Source: Eretmocerus hayati
Taxonomy: Eukaryota; Arthropoda; Insecta; Hymenoptera; Aphelinidae
Direction: 5' to 3'
Length of the DNA: 64,000 nt
Assembly: GCA_029851415.1 (NCBI GenBank)
Contig: CM056743.1
Span: 118,698,305-118,762,304 of the forward strand
This document shows, piece by piece, positions 21,073-33,420 of this stretch; positions within the stretch are counted from its first letter, which is position 1, and the number at the start of each line of letters is the position of its first letter. The notes under the pieces are model-generated. The model searched no databases, was not told where the DNA came from, and was given only the letters and a program-made list of their open reading frames with translations. The position numbers and the translations under genes were made by a program.

Positions 21073-24000
21073 TTCATAGACCTCAAGTAAATGAAACTAG
21101 AATCTACCGGGTATGAAATCTGTCTCCAAATGATGCACGTGCATGAGAGATTTTAAACTCGGTTTTCAAAGTAAAATTGGTCAGAAATCTCGAGGTTTTG
21201 TTGCGCAGAATTCTGCTAGACATATTTAATGTTCGAGAATAACAGATTCAAGCCTAGAAGATGTCTGTTTATAGACAACTATGCCTATCAATTCCTTATC
21301 AAATTTTATCCTCGAATTGACTTGATATAAGATTTGCTGGAAGCTGCTCTTCGCATCATCGACATTTTTCAACAGGCGAGCCATTATGCAGCATCTATAC
21401 TCTCGACCGCTCTTTTTTTGTCCAACTTGTGCTGCAATCGCAACGTCTTCGTTGACAAAACTCGACCACGCCTCGCCACAAGCCTGCGTCAGGAAAATTG
21501 ATCCACAAAGAATCAGAGAGTTCGAGGAAACAATAAATATTTTGCCAGGCTCAATTTATTGCTAAGCTTAATTCATTTTTGCAAACGGTAAACGCTTCAA
21601 CAAGTGTTGGAGGTTATGCCATAGTAAATTTGATGAAAATTAGCCTGCAATGATCATGATTTGGAAAAATTACTTATCTGAAATTGTAGAGTTGCAGGAT
21701 AAACCGAGTTCTTGCAAATGGATTACGTATTCAGTTCCCCTGAAAGTTTTTTCTTTGATCCTAACTCGCAGAAATTTTCGAGTCACGAACTTGGTTAAAC
21801 GCTGATTGCTAAAACTGGTCGTGGAAAAATGTAAACATCAAGCAGACTAAAATTTTTTGAATCATCAGATGGCAACCACCCTTGGCTGATAAAAACCTAA
21901 AGTCAGAAGCCGAAGACGACGGACACTAGACTCGTGTGAAAAAGATACAGCCAGCGACAAAATTATGTAGCAACGGTTATGAGCGATGCATGTGCTATCG
22001 AAGCAATTCCTGCCCTTCGAGTTCTCTCAGATATGACACCGAATGAAATTTACGCATAATGCGATAAGGAACTTGTCCCAAATCTTCCACACAAATTATC
22101 ATCACATTCATTGCCAGTTCTCGTTTAGGAATGACCTTATAAAGGTTTGTGCGACGTTGAATAAAGAAATTAAAAAAAAATGTTCTAAGGCGCTGGGCTT
22201 TATTAACGGAATATTTATAGCTCTCATCAACACGTGGAGAGGAATTTCGATGTATTAGAAACCTGGAGAGCTTTCGGGGAGCTGATCGAGAGTCAGCGCC
22301 GCAGCGGAGCTTCTGCGAAGCTATCGGGGAGCTATCAGGGAATTCCCAAGGAGTATCACTGAGAGCTTTATGGCCATAACTAAAAGGCCCCCAGGGTGTT
22401 AATGGTTACCCCCGAGGAATTAAACTGAGCTGGAAATTTGACGGTTTCCCGGGAGTTCCCCGGGAACTCTCACAAGAGCTTTGCAAAAGTTTTTTTGAGC
22501 ACTTCTCGGAAATTCTCGGGGAGCTGTGTTGCCGTCTGGGAGCACGCTTTAACACTTGGGAGAGCAATAAGATTCTTAATTTTCAATGGTAGATGGAGAT
22601 TCATACCTCGCAATTTTTTAAGTAAATTCAGTCTACCACTATTGTACAGATTACACTGCCAACTACATGATTGAAATCTTCATCGTATTGGTCACAGAAA
22701 CATCTCGAGTCTTATTTCGCTTTTATTGAACTCGGCCGCAGCCGGACGGAATCTTGTCACCAAAATCTATGTGTGAGCGCGTCAATGATTACGGTTCGCG
22801 TGAATTTGTGTTAGTTTCGGGCTCTGCGCGTTTCAACATTGTGTCAACGCAAAATGGGTTACTGCGCAGCGTCGGATCTCTCTCTCTTTCTCATTGCATA
22901 TTTATCGGCGCGATCAGCAATCAGCCTCGCTAGAATATCACAGCAGCCGACGATTCTTCGCATACCCTAGAAATTTCACTCTTTCTAGTTTTGATTAATC
23001 AAAACATAATGATTATCAACGAATAGAAATGTTCTCTCTCAGATATGCCTATAACAAGTATGTATAACAACTGCCTGTAGGGCCCATAACCTCCTCGAAG
23101 TGCTGCCACTGCCACGCGATGCTGTCCTGTCAAGCCTAAACTGCTGCTGGCTGTGTTGCTGCTTCTAGTGCTGTGATTGTGATGATTTGATGTTTCTCAG
23201 TTTTCAGCAGTTTTCAGAGTGCGGTCGATCTCGCCTAACTATTGGATTCTTTCAAGTTTTCTGCTCGGTTTTCTGCATGCGGCTTCGCTCTATAGTATGG
23301 TTTCATCAATCTCCACCACGTGTGACTAATAAGTTTGTGATAAGTGTTAGCAGATAAAAAATAACAAGTACCTCTAAGAGTTGAATGGTTTCATCTTCTT
23401 GCAAGTTCAGAGAGGAAGTTGAGGGCTCAGTGGGCAATCAAGTATTGTGGTGTATGTACAGTGAGCGCACTGAGCCAAAGTCCTGGTCTTCAAATCATGA
23501 AGCTCAATCAAGGTGATGAATGATATTTCATGAGACACTCTGTGCTTCTTGATTTGTCATTGCAATAAGACTTTCTCCTCACTGTTAGTATTGTATGCTT
23601 CAAGAAACTTCAGATGAATGACGGAATGGACTACATTCAATTGAAATAGTCACAGTGGCTCTATGCGTTATGAACTCGTTTACTTGAACCATTGAGGATG
23701 TTTCCTGTCAATGCTTGATGCATCACACAGATTCAACAGTATCTTTTGGTTGAATCTTCATGGGTCGAGCCATTATAGTGTAGCATACCTACGGGCTGAA
23801 GACTCATTCCATTTCTAATAAATTTTACTCTACTGATTTAGGAATATGATCATCCATGTTCAAGCTTTGGCATGTGATGTATCATATGATCTTAACGGAT
23901 GGAGATGTCCTGATGATACATTAGTATATCATTAGATGTCTTCATATTCTAGTAATAAGGGTAACACAGCCTCTTAAATGTGGTTTGACTGTAGCTTGTG

Positions 24001-24242
24001 AATCAATTCAGAATTATCGGTATGCTCAACATGAGATGAGGAATTATTTCTCATCAGCCATAGCTGACTGATTTATTCCACTTCTTATTATCAATTTGCA
24101 CTCTGCAGTGCTTGAGCAAATATGAATACCCAAGGAATCTCAAGAATAATATCTCAACATTCTAGCTGATATTAATTTCCTTCATTCAAGTTCTATATTC
24201 AAAGCGATTAGGATAAAACTAAAATTGAGAAAATGAAATAAT
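21073..24242. other. No gene seen in about 3 kb
   Basis: AT-rich DNA with no recognisable domain. 22260-22540 holds a GC-richer block with repeated GGGGAGCT, TTCGGGGAGCT and GGGAATTCC-like units, related to 19300-19540 and probably a decayed MITE. 22860-23300 is a mildly GC-rich patch without open frame. Confidence 0.5.
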
Positions 24243-24432
24243 TAAAAAAAAAAACATTTTAAAAATTCGCTCTTATGTGAAACGTTAAGCATAATAGCAT
24301 GTCAAAATTTGAAGGAAATGAAAACTGGTATCTATGTTCCTGTCATAAACAAAGAGTAAGTCAGTTGGTGTCCAGTTTCACGGATTCCATGATTTCAAGA
24401 TATCGAAATAGTAAAAGCGTGGGTTGTAAACT
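24243..24432 (+). repeat. Left arm of a distant inverted repeat pair
   Basis: Inverse of 27008-27190. Shared blocks are GCATAATAGCATGTCAAAATTTG, ATGAAAACTGGTATCTA and ACAAAGAGTAAGTCAG (each trimmed here). The pair spans 2.9 kb, so this may be one large foldback element or two copies in opposite orientation. Confidence 0.7.
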
Positions 24433-24459
24433 TGACACATTAAGAGGATGGCGAATACC

Positions 24460-24835
24460 GGCCAGAATTCGTCTGCTAAACTTCGCCAAAACCGTAGTCC
24501 CGAAACTACGGGCTCAAATTCCATCAAATTGACCCCAAATTCCTGCCAGGAGTAGTAGAAACCCGTAGAATTGTGGGAAAGTCAGTACTTTGTTTCGAAA
24601 CGATCTCTAGATTTCACAAACTGTCTTGTAAGCAGAAAGCCTCCGAGGTTAGGCCACGATTATACTGTACATATAAGAATTCTGGATGCTAGATTGCCTT
24701 GGAAAAGACTTTCCCACAATTCTACAGGTTTGATCTATCTCTGGACAAAATCTCGAATCAATTCGATAAATTTTGGAGGCGTAGTTCTGGGACTACGGTT
24801 TTGGTAGTACAAGCACAAATATTCCGCATTCCAAA
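24460..24835. repeat. MITE-like foldback, about 375 bp
   Basis: GTAGAATTGTGGGAAAGTC (24567-24585) is matched in inverse at 24708-24726. AAAACCGTAGTCCCGAAACTACG (24489) has an inverse partner at 24783-24806. The arms are about 100 bases, without coding potential. Confidence 0.7.
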
Positions 24836-27007
24836 TTCGAGAATTGTACTTCATCGATTGGCAGCACTGCGGGCTGCGGGTGGACTTTGGATGGACCGTC
24901 GGCCGCTAACAGACAGACTGCGGCTCTCCCGCATTCCCGCATGCCACAAGTGCCTCGTAGCCGGCGTATCGTGAAAGAATCGTGACTTCCCGGTGGAAAA
25001 TAAGAGTGTTGTGGTCGTGCAAGAGTGCATGAGTGGGTGTTGGGTATTGTGTGTGCGCCCGAGATGTGCAAATGCCCTCGCAAACGGGCAGCAGCATGGA
25101 GGAAAACAGGTCTCTACGAAACGCCCCGGCCTTTTCCTAGCACAACTTTGTTATTCATTAGAATAACAAAAGTATAGTCCGGATTCTGAAAATTCATCGT
25201 GTCGGAGGGGTGCACGTCCTCTGAGAAGCTAGGGAAGCCTGAGTGGAGCTTTCTGGTTGTATCCTGACGCCGGGCGTGGGTGACGTTGCAATACTGCATG
25301 TTTTCCTATATTATGATATGGACTTCCTTGTGTCAGTCTAGGAATACCCACCCAAATATTCAAATGGGGACGCATTTACGCCTTTTTTGGATTCAAAATA
25401 TTGTAAAAATTATGGTCTATGGTTTGCAATCTGGAATGGTCATCTACAAACTATTTTACTGGTGTTGCTGATTATTGTTCTTCAATATCCGCAAGTGATA
25501 TCAACTTCGAACTTTATCTCTGTCTTTATTCTTGGTCTCTGAGTATTTGATTATCCCCTTTGAGGCATTTGCAAATCTTGGAAATCCCATTTACCATTCT
25601 TAGACTTCCCAAGTTTGAATGAAAGATGAGTATGCACTCATGGCGAAGAATCGTAGAGAGAGTTTGAATTCTCAGTAGTTCCTAAGGTTCCTAGGAACGA
25701 GTCGAAATGTCTTTGATAGCCCTACTTTGTTGGTTCTGTTTTATAGAATGATTCAGTTTTCCCCACTAATGATTGGTGTAAGTACTTGGACTGCGAGTTT
25801 GATTAGTTCTGATTATAGATATGAATTTATTGATTTTACATAACTATTCAAAGAGTTAATTTACTCTTTTGTAATAATGTACTAATTTGTACATATTGAT
25901 GAATATGGGGGCAGATGGTCATCTACTGATGCGAAGCAACCTGGTTTCCAAGAGAGCGCGAGGCCTGTTCTTGTTTTTTAAGATTAACTTCAAAACTGTC
26001 CACTGGCAAATCTCAAAGAATGATGACTTTCTGGTTGTGATCAGAAGTTTTGAGACAGTGTAAATCAAGATCTTGTTGAAGAATGTCTGGTTGATACTTT
26101 TGCAGTCGACGTGGATGTTTGAATTCATATTGGCTAGGAAAAATTTACTGATTCACTCTTATTGAAGAGTGTTTCCAAATTATCCACGTTTCTGAGCGTG
26201 AAATTTATACCGAACGGCACGGAGATAATTTATGAATTCATCTTGATTTGGAAACATTTGACTTTTCTTGAGGTGAATATATTGAATGTAAAGGCAAGAA
26301 TTTGTGAATTCGTTTTGATTAAAAAAAAGCTGAGTCTTTTTGAAGATTATTCCAAAACTATCCACGTTTGTGAACGTGAACATACTGTTACATGCAAACA
26401 TAAATTTCTGAATTCATCCCAACTTGGAAAAGGATTGCTTCTTTTGAGAAGTATTTTCAAGTTACTTATACTCACGTTTGTGAGCGTGGATGTATTGATT
26501 GCAAATACCTTCTCTTTATGAAGAGAGTTTGATACTATTCACTCTCCAAATCTTTCCGACCAACTTTGCCTGTCGAAGCCTCGACTGTTGAGCCACTCTA
26601 GTTCGACTGCATTTTGGGGTGGTTCGATCGAAATTGACTGACTTTAGACCCGCGGCAAATTGACCGGCGAGAATCAGTCGAAACTCGACTGAATCGGCTT
26701 CAGTCGAAGCTCGAGTGGATCATGACTATAATAGTTCACGCTACTGAGCGTGACTTCATCACTTGATCACGTTGCAATGTTGATTGCTACGTGTATCAAC
26801 ATATATTGTCTCAGCTTTTGAGCGCAGATTTTTGTTCGAGCAACTCGTCTTTGTTGGGGACTCGTGGCAAGAGCTCAGTGCTGCCAACAATGGAAAATCA
26901 CAAACGAGGTGCTCATTCTAAGTGTCGCCATCTACACTTAGAATAAGCCAACTAGCACGAGCCCACCAGATAACCCACGAGGGTACTACATCCTCTTAAC
27001 AGTATTT
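24836..27007. other. No gene seen; degenerate repeats
   Basis: No domain recognised. 26160-26760 holds a set of palindromic motifs listed separately. 26560-26720 repeats the TCGACTG/CAGTCGA unit several times. 26830-26960 contains short inverted segments (CTTAGAAT / ATTCTAAG). Confidence 0.5.
26185..26752. repeat. Four copies of a palindromic CACGTT-N4-GCGTG motif
   Basis: Copies are CACGTTTCTGAGCGTG (26185), CACGTTTGTGAACGTG (26363), CACGTTTGTGAGCGTG (26473) and CACGCTACTGAGCGTG (26737). The first three sit in a degenerate tandem repeat sharing GAATTCAT-C-TT-TTGGAAA. The half-site CACGT is an E-box-like core. Confidence 0.55.
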
Positions 27008-27190
27008 TTCACCAATCAACCCACGCTTTTACCATTTCGATATCTCGAAATCATAGAATTCGTGAAGAAACTGACTTACTCTTTGTTTATGACAGAAACG
27101 TAGATACCAGTTTTCATTTTCTCCAAATTTTGACATGCTATTATGCTTAACGGTTTACATAAAAGCGAATTTTTATAATGTTTTTTTAAA
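27008..27190 (-). repeat. Right arm of the distant inverted repeat pair
   Basis: Inverse partner of 24243-24432, about 85 percent alike by eye. A LINE RNase H remnant begins directly to its right. Confidence 0.7.
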
Positions 27191-27207
27191 ATTATTTTAT
27201 TATAATT

Positions 27208-27411
27208 CTAACTCTGGCTGAAGAGGCAGCCAAGTTGTAATGATTCGCACTTCGTCATGTGCCTGTATTTTATGACTTGCTTTGAGATCTGTGAAGGAAT
27301 CAGAAATGACAAGTCCTCAGGTAATTTAATTGCTTGTTCAGCAAGCACATCAGCTCTTTCGTTGCCAATAATACCAATGTGTGACCGGACCCAGCAGATA
27401 GTGACAGAAAT
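27208..27411 (-). pseudogene. LINE RNase H fragment
   Basis: The minus-strand frame, which has no start codon, reads ICWVRSHIGIIGNERADVLA and EQAIKLPEDL before a stop at 27208-27210. W-SH-GI-GNE-AD-LA is the conserved C-terminal block of RNase H in I- and Jockey-type LINEs (family form WVPGHVGIKGNEIADKLA). The catalytic residues of the earlier part are missing. It is a short relic with no intact partner nearby. Confidence 0.8.
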
Positions 27412-29659
27412 TTAAGGAGATAGAGCTTTGATTTGATAAAATATTGGTCATCGCGGCAGCCCGACTTTTATTGAGCTAGAGTTGATTCTCTCTTCATAAA
27501 CAATTTTCAAATAAGACGAGTCGTGAGCAAAAGAAAAGATGTTGTACTTTTGTAACTACAGGATACCGTACGATCACCTATTCTCAGTATATTTCGATTT
27601 GGTATGAATTCATGAGCATGTCACGGAATAAAATTGAAGCTTCTACGCACAGTGGCTCAAGCTGCGAAGGATTTAATCAATGAACGATCAGCCGATCATG
27701 GCTAATGCGCAAACTAGCCGTTTAATTACCTTCCATGTGCTGGGCAGAGAGGTAGCTGCACGCACAGTGTCAGGGGAGTGAGAAATGCCGCAAGCTTGCT
27801 CTGATGTCACGCTCGCCTCTACATAGCTCACATGGTACGGGAGTACGGCTAGTCATGGAAATGGAGCTGCCGTGGAGTTAAGCACCTAATTGACGTAATC
27901 GAGTGCTCAACTATGTTCACGAGACAGAGCGTTCTCACTACAAGCCTTGCAATCATACTCAGCACTACTCAACCGAAGTTGAGATCTGTCGGTTTCGTGT
28001 ATCACTCAAGGAGCCCACATTCCTAGCACGTTGGAAATCAATCACACGAACATGTGGTTAGATTGCAATTGGGAGTATCACTGATCTCAATCCATGAAGG
28101 AGTTCGGTGAACTTGAACGTACTCCAACACTTGTTTCACGTTGATTCCTCCCATAGGCTCGGTCAGTAGTGGTCTACAATTCTTCTAATTGTTCGTTGCA
28201 ACGTTCACCAGTGCCACCCGGCACGTGATGAAGAAAAGTGCATAAGTGGCTCCCCAAGAATGATTAGCCTTCAGTGTTTCATGATGATCAGTTGTAAAAA
28301 TTTTCTGCCTCGAATATTGGCTAGGAATATGTCTGGGAGATGTTTTCAGGAAATAGTAGTGATAACGAGAGAAAGCTCGGAGGTTGAAAATAATATACAT
28401 CTCGTAGTAATCTTAGCTCGGATGTTAGTGAGGTGAGCTCAATAAGATTCCAAAGAATCTCATTAATTTTTGGTTGTGCGTTGGCTCGAATGCCGGTTGA
28501 TCTTAAAGCGACCAGCAACCGAGTCAAAGATTCGCGCTACTGTTTTCTCCGGTATCTTAATAAAATGACACTTGCGAGACTCCACTATTTAAACAAGTTC
28601 TAGACAAACCAAATCATTCTTGAATGTGTCCGTCGCAGAATTCATTTAATTAAATCGAATTAGTGTAGAAGCCTTGACGTAACATACACATACCAAACAT
28701 CAGAAATCGTAGGTAATACGCGATAGGTAACACAATACAGCTCATGATTTTATTGAATACTGTAAAGAGAATTGAAGTTTCTACGCTTGTGAGATGCGCA
28801 CTATGCGAAGGAGGACAATCAACAAGACATTAACCTTCCTCAAAATGGGCTTTCTTCTAAGTTCTAAGGAATATCTTTGATCAGGAGTGCAGAAAAGCAT
28901 CGAAGTGGATTTTTTCCAGTATTGAGGATTACACATTTTATCCGGTGCCTTTAGAAAGCCCCAACATCACATCAGCAACATTGAAAAATGAGTTCAGATG
29001 GCCAATCGAGTTAAGTATCTGCCTGCAGTAGAAGTGAAGGAACTTCTATGCACGCTGACGGTGATTTTTCGTAACTTTCAATTAGCCAAGATTTTCAAAT
29101 TCACTCTCCGAATGATCGAATAATATGGTGGTAAACTTTTCTCTGACTTGTAATTTATGTTATTGGCAAACCCAACCACCGAGCCCAAATTGAAATTGAG
29201 GATATCATTTGAGCAACCCTCCCCCCCCCCCCCACAAAAAGTAACATTTTGGTCTCAATCTGATATCTCGCAAACAAGAGAAATATTTTTTTTGGATGGT
29301 TCAGATTAAAAATTTGAGCTCAAGGCATACGAGGTTGGGTTCAGATGAAATTATTACAGATGACTTATTCCTGGAGGAGTTATTACTGGAAGACCAATAA
29401 ATTCTCATCACAATTTGATCTAAGGAGCCTGATATGAAAGCTCATTTATAGAAAAAATGCTCTCTCGTTTTCTACAGAGTCAGGTGTCCTTGGACAAGAT
29501 TAAGAGATTCATTCGACCATTTCCTCCAGCACTAATAATCAATCTGTTATTTTAACATGAGAACCGCAATCAACAAGTACAAAGCTGCAGGTAAGACAGC
29601 ACGTTGGAGTTTGTAAAATATGAATTATCACAAATAATCACTTGACCGACTGCAGCTGC
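27412..29659. other. No gene seen in about 2.2 kb
   Basis: AT-rich DNA with short open frames only. A poly-C run lies at 29220-29233. No domain or repeat structure is clear. Confidence 0.5.
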
Positions 29660-31062
29660 ATCGTTTGTAGAGTAGGGAGGGCCGAAAAATGGAATTTTTT
29701 TCCAAATCAAAATGCTGGGGGCACCGTTTTTGCCACCTTGCACGTAAATAAAGAAAGTAGTTTTGCAATTTTTGGAATGAGATTTTCTGCTGGAGCAAGA
29801 GCCCTGAAGATTTTGAAAATGAATTCGTGGTCCGCTCCAGCCTCAGAAGTCGTTGCTCTTCGTGAATCGCGAGATACCGATCCCAGCGGAAAACAGTACT
29901 CTTCCCGGAAACAACCAATTGCTTTGATATTGGTATGCGTGAAGAGTATTCTACCCGTGGGCCCGTGGGTCCAGAATAGCACCACACTACTTTTCCTTAC
30001 GTATTTTAAGCTGCTGCGAACGATCCCGGTGATTTTAGGGAGCTTGGATACATGAAATGTAGATATCAAGCAGATGACGACGAACGATTCACGCTCTTGA
30101 ATGCTTATGCATCAACTGCCTATCGTTACACACGGGCTATGACACCTCGGTCATGAGCTCCTCTTTACTTGAATTTCACGCATCAAGGGAGCCTAAAACC
30201 ACCGGGATCGTTTTCAGCAGGCCAAAATACGTGAGAAGAAGAAGTGTGGTGTTATTTTGGACCCACAAATAGGGAGCTCTCTCACATATATCGAATTCAG
30301 CGCAAAGGGTAGCTTACTAGGGAGTAGCCGTGGCCAATTCCGGCTAATACGGCTAGTTTTGCGGCAAATGCGCGCTACTGCGAGAGACCCACCACAGGTG
30401 CGAGTAGACAGAAGTAGCCAAGAGTGGCCTCGCTGACATTTGAAAGAGTAGCATTTGTGGGGCCATAATCTACTCCAATCTAATTTACCGCCGCTGGAAG
30501 CTACTTCTAGCTACTGTAAAGCTTGTGTTGCGGACCCAACAAGCGCCCGACAGTAGTCAAATATTAGCTTAAAGTAGCCACGAGTGGTCCCTACAGGGTG
30601 AGAGTAGTCGGAAGTAGCCGATATAAGCTGGCATTGGAACCCAGCGGAGAACAGTGCTACTCCCTAGCCCTCTACGGATCACTCGTGGCTACTTCAAGCT
30701 ACTATTCGTCTACTGTTGGTCGCTTGGTGGGTCCGCGACACAAGCTCTGCAGTAGCCAGAAGTAGCTTCCAGCGGCGGTAAAGTAGTTTGGAGCAGAACA
30801 TGGTCCCACAAATGCTACTCTTTCAAATCTCAGCGAGGCCACTCTTGGCTACTCCTGTCTACTTGTATCTGTGGTGGGTCTCTCGCAGTAGCGCGAATTT
30901 GCCGCAAAACTAGCCGTATTAGCCGGTATTTGCCACGGCTACTCCCTAGTGAGCCGCCCCCTGATTCAGCGTGATTGGTTGTTTTCCGAAAAAGTGCCGT
31001 TTTTTTGCCACGATCGGTGTCTTGCATTCTACAGAGAGCCTCCACTTCTGAGGCTCTAGAGG
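29660..31062. mobile_element. Composite foldback hosting a nested foldback
   Basis: Outer arms about 29845-29935 and 30965-31055 are inverse copies (CCTCAGAAGT, CACCGATC/TACCGATC, AACAACCAAT). A second inverse pair lies further in (29935-30060 and 30180-30290, sharing CACCGGGATCGTT and GTGTGGTG). A separate foldback sits at 30316-30950. The segment 29660-29820 also recurs inverted at 39480-39635. Confidence 0.65.
30316..30950. mobile_element. Foldback MITE with AGTAGCC-rich arms
   Basis: Starts ACTAGGGAGTAGCCGTGGC and ends in its exact inverse. The halves pair along nearly the whole 635 bases (CTACTGCGAGAGACCCACCA against TGGTGGGTCTCTCGCAGTAG). Inside, AGTAGCC or GGCTACT recurs every 20-60 bases. 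No coding capacity. Confidence 0.85.
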
Positions 31063-31333
31063 ACAACGAATTTCGTTTCTACGTTCAAAAATACATAAGA
31101 AATAATGGTTTGTGATATGATTTAGATCCCGGGTGCCTCATTCGATCAGTCTAAAAATAACGCAAAACACGCTGCTAAAAGAGATTAGCAGAAAGCTTTC
31201 TCCTAGTGAGATGTGCGATAACTCAGCGAAAATGTAATTTTTCAAGTGACAATTCCTCATTCACTCTTCCATAAATATTCTCGAAGCGACTTTGAGTGGA
31301 TGAAATTTCAACCAATTGATGTAGAGTGATGGG

Positions 31334-32538
31334 TAGGGCTGCCGTCGAGCGAGAAACCCGAGAAATTGGGATATTCTCGTCTCGACGAGAAGAAATTAAT
31401 TGCGTTCTCGTCCTCGGTTTTTGGGACCCGAGGACGAAAAACCTGATCTCGTCTCGCCGAGAAATTTCTCTGCTTTCGACGAGACTTCTTGAAAAAATTT
31501 TGGACTGAGCTATAGCGTTCGGTTCCACGTATGAGTATAGTCGATAAAAGCAATCAATTCAATCAAGATACGATCTGGCGATTTGATAGGAAAGTTTATG
31601 AGAACGGTGTTGAGATGAAGCCTCTCCTCGCTTTCGAAGATGGGCGAGGAGAGTACTGAAACATTCTCGAAGAAGCAACTAGGTTCATTTCATTACGCTC
31701 ATTTTGGATCCAAGCCACAAGGTTGAGTCATTTGATGTCGGCCATTAAGGTTCTGAGTTGAAGGAGAAATCTATCAAGAAATTCCGAGAAATTTACAAAA
31801 ACAAGTAATACATCGATGGATTCAATCAAACTCAAATTCATGAGTCCCAAGACGTTGATGAATGGATTCCGAAAATCAGCGTAAAAATGTTTCCACAGTT
31901 ATGTTTTAGCAGAGGAAACGTTCAGCTTGGAATATTGGAACAAATAATGCTTATCTGAGCGCACAAAGCTTCAGCGGATACTGATGTGTTGGCTTGGTAG
32001 AAAACCTCTGCAGCTGTTTATCCAAATCTGTCACGAATGGCTCGAGATATTTTATGCATCACGCCGACATCGGTTCCACCAGAGAGAGTTTTTTCTCAAG
32101 GGTCTCTGATTGTAACTAAACAAAGATGTTCCTTGAATGACATCATTTTGAGAGCTCTTCTATGTATCAACAGGTCGATGGTTTCAGATTTGGAGAGCTT
32201 CATTCGTAAAATTGATTCATAAATTACCCTTTAAATCCGATTCTACATATTTTGACCCATATTATCACAGGTGTGGTTTACCTGATCATGTTATTAATAA
32301 TGTTTCCAAGTAGTATGTATTTTCGTTCATGATGCAGCACATGTTTTCTAATACTCATTCCTCTATCTCAATTCAGTTTCCGGAATTGTGGAATTCTCGC
32401 GAGAAATCTCGAGAATCGCAGGGAGCTTCTCGTCTCGTCGAGAAATAATTCTACGAGAATTCTCGTGACCTCCGTCCTCGTTCTCGCTCGATCTCGCTTG
32501 ACGAGAACGAGAAATTCTCGAGCTCGGCGGCAGCCCTA
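31334..32538 (+). mobile_element. hAT-type transposon relic
   Basis: The ends are TAGGGCTGCCG and CGGCAGCCCTA, flanked by GTGATGGG (31326-31333) and GTAATGGG (32539-32546), an 8-base target duplication with one mismatch. Sub-terminal DNA on both sides is rich in CTCGTCTCGACGAGAA-like palindromes. It keeps only the C-terminal end of a hAT transposase. Confidence 0.85.
31964..32222 (+). pseudogene. hAT transposase C-terminal dimerisation domain, broken
   Basis: The frame reads KTSAAVYPNLSRMARDILCI, then TPTSVPPERVFSQGSLIVTK and ALLCINRS. That is the hATC dimerisation region (family form ARD-L-IPATSVPSERVFS-AG-I--K-R--L------ALLCL). A TAG at the place of the conserved tryptophan just upstream (VLAW-stop-KT) breaks the frame. 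The catalytic DDE part is gone or unrecognisable, so the protein is dead. Confidence 0.8.
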
Positions 32539-32859
32539 GTAATGGGTATTCAACTTCGGGAAAAATTTGATTTTGGTACATATTTTCAAATAAAATGATC
32601 TATCTACTTCCTTTTCAGTCTCACTCGATCTCAAATTTGAGCTACTAATAGTCATAAAATAGTCCAAGGAAGCAAAAAAATCCGTAAATCATGACCCATC
32701 AGACGGCAATTTCCGAATCCATGTTATCCCACGAGACACTCAAATTCCAAAGCAACTCAAAATGGGATTTTCAATCGTAATTTCGATCGTAGAGATATTT
32801 TCCGATGAAAGTACGTATATAAATGTTTTTAATCGAGAAAGAAATGAGAAGCTCAATAA

Positions 32860-32965
32860 CAAGAAAAATATCCGCCCCTGGACCAAGGATCAAACTGGGA
32901 ACCTTCTTCTTGCCGAGAAGATGCTCTAACATCTTAGCTATCTGGGGCTCGACATCACGTCTCTA
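32860..32965 (-). repeat. tRNA-derived SINE-like fragment
   Basis: On the minus strand TAGCTAAGATGTTAGAGCATC resembles an A box plus D arm. GGTTCCCAGTTTGATCCTTGG holds a B-box-like core. It resembles the unit at 9390-9490. Confidence 0.5.
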
Positions 32966-33109
32966 TCTCAATCTAATGGTAACACAAACTGTAATTAGCA
33001 AAACAACTTGAAGAGTATTCAAATATCGCCAACAAGTCAAGAAATTTACAAAAACCAGCTAAATTTCGTGTTCATCATAATTTTCCGATGATAGATACCC
33101 GTTCTGCGC

Positions 33110-33420
33110 TCTTTCCTAAGGAGCCGTGCGGAAAATTTACTTTTCCGCACAGTTGCACTTTTCTGCACTGGACCCGTGCGGAAATAGTATATTTCGCACC
33201 GAGTTCATGAGGTTGTAGCTTGCTTCCGAGCGAATCGTTCGGAAGCGGGGAACTTCATGGGTGAGGCGCGAAAGTTATTTTTCGCAATTTTGTAGGCACC
33301 CAAACATCGGAAAATTGCGAAAAGTTACTTTTCCGCACGGCTCGTACTTTTCCGCACTCATTTCCGCACGCAAAACTGTGCGAAAAAGTAAATTTTCCGT
33401 ATAGATTCACGCACGCAAGC
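33110..33420. repeat. TTTCCGCAC-rich foldback repeat
   Basis: GTGCGGAAA or its inverse TTTCCGCAC occurs about eight times, forming several short inverted pairs. A related block lies at 44040-44400 (shared GTGCGGAAATAGT and TTTTCCGCAC). Confidence 0.65.
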
